Source: Trachelipus rathkii
Taxonomy: Eukaryota; Arthropoda; Malacostraca; Isopoda; Trachelipodidae
Length of the DNA stretch: 12,500 bases
Assembly (NCBI GenBank): GCA_015478945.1
Contig: JABUQX010113424.1
Location: forward strand, 15,001 to 27,500
Direction of reading: 5' to 3'
This document shows positions 1-7,931 of the stretch, piece after piece. Position 1 is the stretch's first letter. Each line of letters opens with the position of its first letter. The notes under the pieces were generated by a model. The model was given only the letters and a program-made list of their open reading frames with translations. It ran no database searches and was not told where the DNA came from. Made by a program: the position numbers and the translations under genes.

Positions 1-52
1 TATATATTATATATATATATATATATATAATACTATATTATATATATATAAA
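1..52. repeat. (AT)n microsatellite at the left edge
   Basis: Near-perfect alternating TA with a few interruptions. It is the first of five long (AT)n tracts in the window and gives no coding or regulatory information. Its true extent is cut by the window edge. Confidence 0.95.
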
Positions 53-163
53 AGAACTTCCAAGGCAAGTTGTTTACGAGTTTCTCCCATCCCGAATTTT
101 ATACTGAAGCATGTTTAAAAATGTTTCAAAATATCCATCACTTAAACATGTCGATGAACTTAA

Positions 164-323
164 CGTGCTCAAACGGTAGAGCGATGGAGTCGCATGGCAA
201 GGTCGTGGGTTCGAATTCTAGTTCGGATCCTAGGTAGAAATTACTAGAGAAGTTCCCCTCCCCTTGAAAGGGCTATGCCCGTGAGTTGTGAACTTTTTAT
301 TAATATAAAAAAAAAAAAAAAAA
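164..323 (+). mobile_element. tRNA-derived SINE with poly(A) tail
   Basis: The head resembles a tRNA with internal RNA polymerase III promoter boxes. A D-arm-like stem GCTC/GAGC (167-170 with 179-182) encloses a loop containing GGTA, which gives an A-box-like segment at about 166-182. A B-box-like GGTTCGAATTC lies at 208-218. A tRNA-unrelated body with a CCCCTCCCCTTG segment follows, then a run of 17 A at 307-323. Possible imperfect target duplications are 153-167 and 334-349, which share AACTTAA and CGTG, although ten bases separate the tail from the right copy. The long non-tRNA body and the poly(A) argue for a SINE rather than a tRNA gene. I cannot name the family. Confidence 0.75.
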
Positions 324-941
324 GTAATCCACTGATTAACTTAATCGTGACGTTACCTTTAATGTCAGTTAAAATGTTTAGCTGTTAATTAGTCGAATGC
401 AAAGATTAATGTGTTTTTTAGCTCATAAAATAACACATACCCATATAAGTGTTTACTCGTTCTCATTTTACCTTAACAGGTGTGTGTGTCTAGTAATATT
501 TGTCGCATTAGCGAATATAACGTTTAAGATGTACGGTTTTATGTTTATGCGTTAATAATACTTCTGATGTGATTCGATAAAACGCGTAAATATAGAAAAT
601 GTAGAGTCGTACGCCACAGTTCGTTTAAACTTGGAGAAGTTTTGTAGTACTACATAAAATGCTACACAATTTTTTAATAAGTATATCCGCTTTTGCCCTG
701 AAGACTTTCTAGCTTGGTTTTGAAGCATTTTTACCATAGTCCTCTTTTGGAGTGCCAAGTTCGAAAAGCAAAGATTTCGCATATTACACTTTTTTTGAAA
801 AAAGAGCCAAAATCAAAGAGGCCTTTCTGGACCAACAGTGAATAACCACACAAGAAAGTCGTTTCGACAATAATCTTTGCGTCTTCTCAAATGCAACATA
901 ATTAGATCGGAATGCATATTTATGGACGTTAGGTCCTAACG
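324..941. other. AT-rich interval with no recognised gene
   Basis: I see no recognisable gene or repeat family here. A 76-codon open frame on the minus strand (552-782) has no motif I recognise and is not called. A 15-base palindrome, CGTTAGG-T-CCTAACG, at 927-941 directly abuts the inverted-terminus motif that starts at 942. Confidence 0.5.
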
Positions 942-980
942 CAGTGTTTTCTTATCTAGAGACAATTTCTCGCCGGGGGG
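942..980 (+). repeat. Left inverted terminus, hAT-like (CAGTGTTTTC...)
   Basis: It begins CAGTGTTTTCTT and reaches a CGGGGGG block about 32 bases in. The reverse complement of the sequence ending at 4945 begins CAGTGTTTCTTTC and reaches a CCGGGGGGG block about 27 bases in, so the two look like diverged terminal inverted repeats. CAGTG starts are common among hAT elements. The flanking 8-mers (TCCTAACG on the left, TATTAAGA on the right) do not match, so the pairing is a hypothesis. The hAT transposase relic lies between them. Confidence 0.4.
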
Positions 981-1311
981 TTATATATGATTCGGGGGGG
1001 CACATATATGGGAGATGCGAGTGAAATTTTACATAAAATTAAAGGATAATGATATTCTTGTCACTTGTCAGCTAATCTTAGTCTTATTAGTTATTGTCTT
1101 CCTGAATATAGTAAATATCCGAAAATATAAACCAATCATTAGTTGTAAAAAATATAGCAATCTATTTGTGAAATTTATTGGAAGTTAGATAAATAAATTA
1201 ACATAAGGGTACGAAAACATTATTCATGAGAGAAGTATCATAAATTTAAATTAATAAATGACGAATCATGACTTTTTCAAAATAAGGAAATAAATCTTTA
1301 GTAAAAAATAA
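981..1311. other. AT-rich interval, no gene seen
   Basis: It holds a second G-run at 994-1000 and then AT-rich sequence without a convincing open frame. If the 942/4945 termini are correct, it would be the 3' untranslated side of the hAT element. Confidence 0.4.
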
Positions 1312-1314
1312 AAT

Positions 1315-1354
<40 letters not shown>

Positions 1355-1365
1355 TATATTATATA

Positions 1366-1420
<55 letters not shown>
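1312..1420. repeat. (AT)n microsatellite
   Basis: About 109 bases of almost pure alternating AT with a few TAA or TGA breaks. Lengths of such tracts in assemblies are often unreliable. Confidence 0.95.
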
Positions 1421-1421
<1 letters not shown>

Positions 1422-1549
1422 CACTTCAGTAGGTCGTAGCCCCGACGTTAGTACTTAGTAAGCTAGGGGTATTAAAGAAGCAAGTTTAAAGGAATCGTAA
1501 ACGACGAGTCTTCTCCGTCGCATACAATGTACTGTTTTTTTTAGAAATC

Positions 1550-3564
1550 TCATTGGAATCTCGACCCTCGAGACTTATCAATCAATAACAATGCAATTAA
1601 AGGTTTCTGGTAAGCATTCCTATTTTCTTGTTTTTACTTAGTATTCGGTTCATAGTACTGAACGATCTTTCTACCGAGGCTGTCGTTACAGGAATGACAA
1701 GAAGGATTTCACAGAGCTTTTGTACCTCGCAATATCCCATGTCAGCTTCCAATATTTTCGACAATGGAGTTTCATCTGCTTTAAATATTTCGCTTTCGAG
1801 AATGGAGTTTATATAAAAATTGAAGAATTTCAGGTCAGCTAATACACCTTCCGAATTAAGCATCGGAAATCTGTTACAAAATTTTCTAACTTCAATATCC
1901 GGTAAATTTGTTAATGACTGAAAAGTCTCAAAGCGACTAGCAAATATCATTATATCATTTGATTTGTCGTTGAACCTTTCTTCAATTTCTTCGATTACAC
2001 TATCGCAGTATATCTTCACCCCTTTAAATGCATTTTTCTTATCTTCATCAGCAATCAGGCGCACTTCAGATGCAAACTTCTCCATTATTTCAAACCGAAC
2101 TTTTTTTTTGTATATCACTATTGGCGTCCCTACACTGATTTGCAATACTTTGCAGGTGCAATTTTGTTCTAGTAATTAGGGGAATGACTTTGGTCATACT
2201 AATGTCCTTCTTCTGCAAAGCATTGCTAAGATAAGAGATTGCACTAATGAGTTCATTCATTACATAACAGGTGACAAGGAAACTCTCATTTCTGATTTCT
2301 AGCAAGATGCCCCCTGCAAGTGATGCAAGGTCTGTCCCCTTCTTTGTGGATATCCTCACAAGCCATCAAAATTGACTTTAAGCTCCTGAAGACAGCATTC
2401 ACTATCTTATAATGAGATAACCATCTCACTTCAATGCATTCTGGAATCTGGAGGATTGGATCATTGATTAATGATTGAATATCATGCAAAATATTTTCTT
2501 CTTTTGGCGACTTGCTAAGCAGTTTGTAAATGTCTTTCAAAATATAAAAAAAATCTTTTGACCTTCTGATTTTTATTCCTGCAGGAGGCTGCTGCCAGGG
2601 ACAATATATGTGATCTACAGTGTATATAGAGAACTTTTTTGTCTGCCTTTTCTGAAAGCCTTTTTCTTACACCTCCAACTTTTCCAGCCATATTAGAAGC
2701 ACCATCAAATCCAAAAGCAATAATGTTGTCATAATTTAAATCAAGATCAGTCAGCTCCTTATCAATAGCATTGCAATAGTTTTCTGCTTTTCCCATTGCG
2801 GTACTTTAACAATTACAAGAAACTTTTCTCGGATTTTTACGCCTCCACTGCCTAAACATTAATACTCAGCTCCATTTCATTTCTTAAAGAAGTGCTCTCA
2901 TCTGCTAAAACGGAGAACTTCTTGTTTTTCAATGTTTTTTTTCAACTCATCTTTCAAAACTTCGCCCATACATAACAGAGGTTTACCGGCAGTGTCCTTG
3001 CTGCTGTAATTCGACCTATCACTCTGATCTTTTCTCCATGTTTTAAAATCATCATTCAATTTGTCCAAAATACTTTCAATCAAACTCTGATATTTAGTAG
3101 TGTAAGCTACTTCTTCCTTTAAAAAAAATACAGCCCTCGCAAAAGTATTTTTAACCTTTCCTATTTAGTCTCTTCACTTTTCACTCTGTTCGAACAATTT
3201 GAGCGTGAATCTGGTTTCTCTCATAGCCTGTCTCCTGAGGTTTTCCATTTCTACACTTATAGTGTGAGCTAAAGAGCGTTCATGCTTCACTAATTTCCCA
3301 TTTTTTCCTAAAGCTTTTTTGAAAGTTGTGAATGGAACGGTTCTGAATACCCCACCTGTCTTTTGTAGAACATTTGTAAATCATTTTCATGAAATTTTGG
3401 CACAGTTTACAAAATGCGCCTCGTTCTTCTTCATTGTATGCCAGCCAACTATATTTCTGTTCCCATTGTTTATTGTAGTAGCGTTGTTTGTCAGACGATT
3501 TTGCGGAATGTGAGCTGGTTGATCCTGCACCTTTATTTTCAACATTCTTTAAATCAGATGTGAG
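1550..3564 (-). pseudogene. hAT-superfamily transposase relic (ZMYM1/SCAND3-like), frameshifted
   Basis: Read right to left, the pieces follow the domain order of hAT transposases with a TTF/MYM-like zinc finger. An N-terminal finger has FCKLC near 3400 and the histidine pair of KHERSLAH at 3264-3287. FSVLADEST carries the first catalytic Asp (codon 2900-2902). GFDGASNM carries the second (2704-2706), followed by a CxxH motif near 2610. RWLSH lies near 2430. The C-terminal dimerisation region has TASVERSFSTM, whose Glu codon 1669-1671 is the likely third catalytic residue. In the family this protein cuts and pastes DNA in the nucleus. Here the frame breaks repeatedly: near 3286, stops near 3160, several shifts at 2780-2865, and single extra bases at 2546-2553, 2336-2339, 2101-2109 and 1599-1601. 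After the last shift the natural stop is at 1550-1552. The N-terminus is interrupted by the MITE at 3565. It is surely non-functional as assembled. Confidence 0.88.
3557..3564. repeat. Left 8-bp target-site duplication of the MITE
   Basis: GATGTGAG here is repeated exactly at 3795-3802, directly flanking the two inverted termini. Eight-base duplications are the hallmark of hAT insertion. Confidence 0.92.
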
Positions 3565-3625
3565 CAGGGCCCTCTTAATCATTTATTCCGCCCTAGTCAA
3601 AAATAAATTCACCTAAAGCATATAT

Positions 3626-3702
<77 letters not shown>

Positions 3703-3794
3703 TTTTTCTGCCGTGTTCTAGCCACCTAGGGCCGCCCTCATATTCTGCCGCCCTAGACATTTGCCTAGTTTGCCTAGCGGTTAAGAGGGCCCTG
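3565..3794. mobile_element. Non-autonomous hAT MITE, 230 bp, with (AT)n core
   Basis: The termini are a perfect 14-base inverted repeat: CAGGGCCCTCTTAA at 3565-3578 on the plus strand and the same sequence from 3794 to 3781 on the minus strand. Behind it, both sides carry diverged CCGCCCTAG-type subterminal blocks, which are repeated on the right near 3729-3758. The centre is an (AT)n tract of about 70 bases at about 3629-3698. It has no coding capacity, so any movement would depend on a transposase made elsewhere. Exact flanking copies of GATGTGAG show that both ends are intact and that it inserted into what is now the 5' end of the broken hAT transposase. The perfect duplication suggests it is younger than its host relic. 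Confidence 0.92.
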
Positions 3795-3802
3795 GATGTG
3801 AG
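3795..3802. repeat. Right 8-bp target-site duplication of the MITE
   Basis: GATGTGAG, identical to 3557-3564. Between this copy and the Penelope-like open frame at 3821 there are only 18 bases. Confidence 0.92.
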
Positions 3803-3820
3803 ATGTTATTTTGTATATGA

Positions 3821-4243
3821 GTGGGTGGTTTGAAGATTCTTTTTAGAGACGAGGTGTTAGAGGAGATTAGTCTTAATGATGAGGGTAACATCTCACAATG
3901 CATATACAAAATCCCATGCTTTCAATGCACCTCCCATTACATAGACGAAACAAATGACTTCAATAGAAGATTCTATCAACAAAAACATGATCTTTCTTAC
4001 GACTCTCAAAACTCCGTTCTTACCACACATAGATCCAATCTCAATCATAACATCAACATCAAAGATATGCGCCCAATCCTACAGGTACTCGACCCCACCA
4101 AACTCAAACTCATAGAATCACTGTGCATAACAAATTTTCCTAATTTTAGCATGCAAAAAGGAGAATATACATTTGACCCCACACTTAACAACATTCTTTC
4201 CACCTCACCTTTTTTGAAAAATATAAAAGCAAAATTTACTTAA
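3821..4243 (+). pseudogene. Penelope-like element GIY-YIG endonuclease, 5'-truncated
   Basis: The 140-codon frame matches the C-terminal endonuclease of Penelope-like retroelements, which nicks target DNA for reverse transcription. Visible motifs are CIYKIPC and HYIDET, corresponding to the GIY and YIG strands, then a basic RRFYQQKHD segment, TTHRSNLNHNINI, and LKLIESL with the probable catalytic Glu. A stretch near GEYTFDPTLNN resembles the usual end of the protein. The Gly of YIG is Asp here. A TGA at 3818-3820 sits just before the GTG at 3821, so that start is only the edge of the open frame. The reverse transcriptase that should precede it is missing. The domain itself has no internal stop, so it is either a relatively young truncated copy or one with little decay. 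Confidence 0.85.
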
Positions 4244-4450
4244 ATCTAAACTATTTCTCATTTTAATAATTTTATATAAACTTACAAAATATCATTAAAT
4301 TTATTTATTCAAATAGCAACGTCTGAAAGAGGATCCAGATAAATAAGGATCGAAGCTAACGTTTACTAAACATCATATGAAACCAATGTAATAATATTAA
4401 ATATTCTTGCAGTTTATTGATATTAATATTTAAGGCCTTCTTCATAACCA
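4244..4450 (+). other. 3' flank of the Penelope-like fragment
   Basis: AT-rich sequence that contains the hammerhead-like motif and no open frame. It probably includes the untranslated 3' end of the element. The boundary with the surrounding hAT DNA cannot be placed, because an (AT)n tract follows. Confidence 0.4.
4318..4363 (+). ncRNA. Degenerate hammerhead-ribozyme-like motif downstream of the Penelope ORF
   Basis: AACGT at 4318-4322 can pair with ACGTT at 4359-4363 (stem I). GATCC at 4332-4336 pairs with GGATC at 4347-4351 (stem II, loop of 10). The single strands are CTGAAAGAG (4323-4331) and GAAGCTA (4352-4358), close to the hammerhead core CUGANGA and GAAA...UH. Penelope-like elements are known to carry hammerhead motifs, and the site lies 75 bases after the stop codon. 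Two extra bases lie between CTGA and stem II, A15.1 is changed and stem III is nearly absent, so cleavage activity is unlikely. Confidence 0.45.
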
Positions 4451-4497
4451 TAATATATATATATATAATATATAATATATATATATATATATAATAT

Positions 4498-4549
<52 letters not shown>

Positions 4550-4577
4550 TATATAATATATATATTTAATATATATG
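4451..4577. repeat. (AT)n microsatellite
   Basis: About 127 bases of alternating AT with TAA interruptions, directly after the Penelope flank. Confidence 0.95.
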
Positions 4578-4896
4578 AGATCATGAGAAAATAAACACTA
4601 ATAACTATATATTAACTAAAGTACTCCTTACCTAATAGGACCTTCTCCGAAAGAAATTTCTATAGCAATACCTATTTTCTCACATAACGTTCTCAAACGT
4701 TCACGACTTCTACGAGGTCAGAATTGACAACTTTGTTATTTTATGGCCATATTTAGCAAGTTTCCATGCATTCTGGCTTTTATTATTTATGGCTAGATAA
4801 TACAGTTTTAAACATGCTTTTTATATTTATTTGCTTTATTTTTTAATTTACGGCAAAAATTAATTCATGCTCGATTTTCGGGGCACTCGACTGTCT
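4578..4896. other. AT-rich interval, no gene seen
   Basis: No open frame or known family. If the termini at 942 and 4945 belong together, this is the 5' untranslated side of the hAT element, upstream of its transposase on the minus strand. Confidence 0.35.
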
Positions 4897-4919
4897 CCGG
4901 GGGGGCAAGGCCCCCCCGG
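4897..4919. repeat. GC-rich perfect hairpin
   Basis: CCGGGGGGGC pairs with GCCCCCCCGG around a three-base AAG loop, a ten-base perfect stem in AT-rich surroundings. It sits 26 bases inside the right inverted terminus, where hAT elements often carry subterminal palindromes. It is not followed by a T-run and I do not call it a terminator. Confidence 0.7.
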
Positions 4920-4945
4920 AAGTAAATGCCTGGAAAGAAACACTG
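4911..4945 (-). repeat. Right inverted terminus, hAT-like
   Basis: On the minus strand it starts CAGTGTTTCTTTC at 4945 and runs into the G7 block. It mirrors the left terminus at 942-980, with similar spacing to the G-run. No matching 8-bp duplication is found at the two outer flanks, so either they have diverged or the two ends come from different insertions. Confidence 0.4.
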
Positions 4946-5110
4946 TATTAAGATGCCAAATTTGTCCAGTTTTAAAGAACTAATAAAGTTGGTCTATTTT
5001 TAGGGCTGTAATATAGCAGCCCAAATTTTATATAATTGGATATATTGAGAAACAAATATCGTACGCACAATTTGATTTTTTCAGAAAATATTTAGATCTA
5101 GTAAAGCAAT

Positions 5111-5660
5111 TATAAAAACTATTATATACTTCCACATATATCTCTTCTATTTTGGTTTTATTTTAGGATATTAAAAACTATTATATACTTTCACTTATGT
5201 CTTCTATTTTATTTTATTTAGTACCGTATTTAGATGTAGGATATAAAAAGTCATATATGCTTAAACTTATATTATCTTATATTTAGTGGATTTTGTACTT
5301 TGCCAATATTGGGTATAATGGCAAGAATTCACTAAACGCCAAAAAACACTATAGTTCACTTCAGATTCAATAGCGGTCCTAATTTGTCGCGCTTGTGAAA
5401 GTCAAATTTAATAGTAAAAAATGTTAAGGGTATGGAGGTAAATTGTCTTAATTTCTTTTCAAATATATCAACTATCATTCTATCTCTATTCTCTTTGCCT
5501 AATACCTATCTATCAATTTACCATTTTACCTACTAAGTTATTGAAAGTGCTAATTGACTAAAGCATAAAGGCTACGGATTATCTTAGGGCTACAAGACTA
5601 CCTCAAAGCAAAAAATCTTTGAAACCCACAAATTTAAGGTTAGATCTTTTATAAAACACA
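5111..5660 (+). mobile_element. LTR-like sequence, BEL/Pao type, plus orientation (solo LTR candidate)
   Basis: It is homologous in inverted orientation to 9427-9893, which directly follows a BEL/Pao pol on the minus strand and so should be that element's 3' LTR. The first 44 bases (5111-5154) match 9880-9837 perfectly. Further matches are GATTTTGTACTTTGC at 5289-5303, GTGAATTC-like and TTTGACTTT-like blocks around 5330-5410, and an end near AACACA at 5660. Overall similarity by eye is roughly 70 percent. No pol remnant is visible upstream or downstream on this strand, which favours a solo LTR of a related copy. The exact ends and target duplication could not be fixed. Confidence 0.6.
5114..5222 (+). 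repeat. Tandem duplication of about 59 bp within the LTR-like sequence
   Basis: AAAAACTATTATATACTT occurs at 5114-5131 and again at 5173-5190, a period of 59. The flanking CTTCTATTTT and TTTTATTTTA blocks are repeated with small changes. The inverted copy at 9837-9880 has only one unit, so the duplication is specific to this copy. Confidence 0.8.
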
Positions 5661-5822
5661 AATTGCTCTATTTTATATATTAATTTTTTTTTTTTTTAAT
5701 TTTTATAATTGTTTACTAGTTTTCAATTGTATTAACTTGTTTATGAAATTTCCTTTCACACTTTTCCTTTGACAAAACTTTCATATTTCTATCACATCCT
5801 ACGCTTGGCATTTTAAATTTGG
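5661..5822. other. AT-rich interval with T-run
   Basis: No gene seen. A run of 14 T is at 5684-5697. Confidence 0.5.
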
Positions 5823-5866
5823 AGGAACTCAGCCCGGAGCCCATACGTAGAACGAGCCCGCCACTG
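5823..5866 (-). repeat. Possible hAT-type terminus without partner
   Basis: From 5866 leftwards on the minus strand the sequence reads CAGTGGCGGGCTCG and continues GC-rich to about 5831, in sharp contrast to the AT-rich surroundings. CAGTGGCG starts are typical of some hAT elements. I found neither the opposite end nor an 8-bp duplication, so this is a weak call. Confidence 0.3.
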
Positions 5867-6616
5867 CCCATGCATACCGGAGAATTATCCATAAGCCTGC
5901 TCCATGCTACGACATGGTAATCAAAAATGTAATAGCATGAATTTGATGACGCGGTATGTGTCAGAATGCAAAATCTAAGCTGGTAAAAGACATGACATTT
6001 TTTGATGAATCCGATGATCTGAGATGGAAGTTGAAAAGTAATAAAATCACCTTCTTCAGAATAGTTACAATGAAGAAATGAGAAATTTCAACTTTTAGTT
6101 AAAAAGACGAAACTCTGTGGTATAGCGAATGCTCTGAAAATTTTTCTTACGGAGATCGAAGCAAGAAAAATTCATAAATCCTGCTAAAATTACCTGCATT
6201 TGCGTATATACCCGTCAGATTTATGAGGAAACCTTTGGCGCAAAATGCATTCATCTGAAAAAGTTTTCTTTTAGAAAGAAGGAAATATCGAATTTATCCC
6301 TCTCAAACTTTAAAAAAGTTTTTATCCGCTAAATCTCCATGATTTTGTATCCCAATATTAAGATTGCTTTAAGACGTAAAATTTTGCATTCCTGCCACAA
6401 ACTGCTCAGCTGAAAGATCATTTTCGGCATTTAGAAAGTAAAATTATTTGCTCTCATCTGGCGTGCTCACAACGCTTGTTGCATTCTTGCTATTCCTGCA
6501 ATAGAAAACGATATAGGACTGCAAAATTAGATTTTGAAAGATGTTACTGACAATTTGCAAGTCAAAATGCAAGGTGTAAAGCCATTAATTTTTTAAAATA
6601 TCTAAGTTTTTCATAT
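5867..6616. other. 750-base interval with no recognised gene
   Basis: Moderately AT-rich, apparently unique sequence. No long open frame and no motif I know. The only structure noted is a ten-base perfect inverted repeat, AATTTTTCTT (6139-6148) and AAGAAAAATT (6163-6172), with a 14-base loop. Confidence 0.5.
6139..6172. repeat. Short inverted repeat, 10-base arms
   Basis: AATTTTTCTT and AAGAAAAATT are separated by 14 bases. In AT-rich DNA such arms can arise by chance. No associated gene. Confidence 0.5.
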
Positions 6617-6690
6617 ATTATTATATATATATGACTATTATAAATATATACATAGTATATATATATATATATTAGATATAGATGTATGTA

Positions 6691-6721
<31 letters not shown>

Positions 6722-6774
6722 TAATTATTATATATATATTACTATATATTTATTATATATATATATATATATAA

Positions 6775-6808
<34 letters not shown>
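6617..6808. repeat. (AT)n microsatellite, interrupted
   Basis: Long stretch of alternating AT with breaks such as GACTATTATAA, CATAGT and TTAGATATAGATG. The last uninterrupted part abuts the CAGGGCTG motif at 6809. Confidence 0.93.
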
Positions 6809-6944
6809 CAGGGCTGCGGAGTCGGTCGGAGTCGGAGTCGGAAGTCGATAGAGCTGAAGCCGGAGTCGGAGTCGGAGTGCGGAAAGCCGGAGTCAGAAAA
6901 TCCTGTGTGATGGCGCCCGGAGTCGGAGGTCGGAGTCGGAGTCG
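6809..6944 (+). repeat. GGAGTC array behind a hAT-like CAGGGCTG terminus
   Basis: Starts CAGGGCTGCGGAGTCGG and continues with many copies of GGAGTC or GGAGTCGG, broken by AAGTCGATAGAGCTGAAGCC, GTGCGGAAAGCC and TGTGATGGCGCCC. Arrays of this hexamer that begin with CAGGGCTG are a form I associate with non-autonomous hAT ends in animal genomes, but no opposite end is visible. A 65-codon open frame across it (6877-7074) is just repeat translation. Confidence 0.65.
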
Positions 6945-6959
6945 AAAAATTTATAGGCC

Positions 6960-7085
6960 TATTATTATTATTATTTTATTATTATTATTCAATTATTATT
7001 ATTATTATTTTCAAACCCCTATTATACTTATTATTATTAACATTTATTTAATTGTAATTATTTATTTTTATTAATAAATATTTAT
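6960..7085. repeat. (TTA)n trinucleotide-rich microsatellite
   Basis: Imperfect TTA/ATT triplet array, strongest at 6960-7008 and again at 7021-7080, directly after the GGAGTC array. Confidence 0.88.
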
Positions 7086-7119
7086 TTAAATTAAGACTAC
7101 AATATATATGTTTTTTTAC

Positions 7120-7124
<5 letters not shown>

Positions 7125-7167
<43 letters not shown>
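7125..7167. repeat. Poly(A) run of 43
   Basis: An uninterrupted A43. It could be the tail of a retrotransposed copy, but no LINE or SINE body is recognisable just upstream, where the sequence is (TTA)n. It may equally be an expanded homopolymer. Confidence 0.9.
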
Positions 7168-7168
<1 letters not shown>

Positions 7169-7275
7169 GCACGGCTGTTTTTACATAATAAAAATAAAAT
7201 AATTTCATTATAATTACGTTGTCAAGTTTGTTTCCGAAACTGAAATAAATTTGTTTGTCATGTGTTGCAGCCGCA

Positions 7276-7291
7276 TTTTTAGTCTTTACGG
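7276..7291 (+). repeat. 16-bp inverted repeat, left copy
   Basis: TTTTTAGTCTTTACGG here is the exact reverse complement of 9396-9411. The pair brackets the Ty3/gypsy fragment. A second partial copy, GTCTTTACGG, follows at 7301-7310, and GGGTAC (7290-7295) can pair with GTACCC (7310-7315). Confidence 0.8.
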
Positions 7292-7309
7292 GTACTTTAT
7301 GTCTTTACG

Positions 7310-7925
7310 GTACCCAACCTTGGCGCAACACGGCTCGCAGTGGCTCCTGAATTGTTCTCGGGTGACTTTGCTATGATCAAGACATCCATCCAGATAAACC
7401 AAAGCGAAAGGAAGGCCTTGAAAGGGTCGAGTGTTATGAACCTCTGGGAAAAGATTGTTCAGCGTTCCTCAAGCCGAAATGGCATCCTGAGGAACTCGAA
7501 CAAACCAAAGGAACAATAACTCCGTCTTGGGAAGTCCTTCAGGCATCAACTAGGGATATGGTGGTAGGCCCTGACCAGATCGAACCTCAAAAAAGATAGT
7601 TTTGCACCATCAAGATGTGACGTGAAAAATTGTATATGAGGATTGATAGCGATCGGGAATTGTGACAGTGTTCAATGCTCTGAAAATCACCACAAGGCCT
7701 CTAATCGCCAGTAAGTTGGCTTTGGGGACCATTAGAAGAGGATTAGACCAACAACTCTTAGAAAGAGAATAATTCCCAGATTCATCAATGGGGTCAAACT
7801 CAGCTTGGCTGCCTTGAGTTTTTCAGGAGAGAACGACGAAGCCCAGGCCTAAAGGTCTCAATTATGATCGAGCACCGCATGCTTGGGGAGAACGGAAAAC
7901 AATAATGACGAAGGGTACGGGAAAA
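7310..7925 (-). pseudogene. Ty3/gypsy reverse transcriptase fragment, frameshifted and truncated
   Basis: On the minus strand, fragments in shifting frames follow the Ty3/gypsy RT order: SPEKLKAAK and NLGII near 7780-7850, a VPKA and WRLEAL-like stretch near 7690-7730, RALNTVTIPDRY at about 7646-7680, FTSHLDGAK near 7600, DLVRAYHHIP at 7553-7582, the MPF-G-LRNAEQSF region near 7440-7480, and GLPFA with VYLD at 7388-7410. In intact elements this domain copies the RNA into DNA, with YLDD in the active site. Here one extra base follows YLD, and another splits MPFGL. The coding match ends near 7310, just after the active site, so the connection, RNase H and integrase are absent. It continues the gag and protease remnants to the right. 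Confidence 0.88.
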
Positions 7926-7931
7926 ATTCAT

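Noticed and set aside
164..240. Functional tRNA gene
   Set aside because: The A and B boxes are present, but the acceptor stem does not close and a tRNA-unrelated body with poly(A) follows, so a SINE fits better.
552..782. 76-codon minus-strand open frame
   Set aside because: No recognisable motif, AT-rich, no supporting neighbour. It could be chance.
1628..2179. Plus-strand open frames over the hAT relic
   Set aside because: They are shadows of the minus-strand transposase, which has clear motifs.
3795..3920. Inverted similarity between the MITE flank and the start of the Penelope ORF (CATATACAAAAT, AACATCTCACA)
   Set aside because: The matches are short and interrupted, and coincidence is likely in this composition.
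4451..6808. (AT)n tracts as regulatory or origin elements
   Set aside because: Simple repeats are abundant in the window and no associated factor site or gene is visible.
6877..7074. 65-codon plus-strand open frame
   Set aside because: It is the translation of the GGAGTC and TTA repeats.
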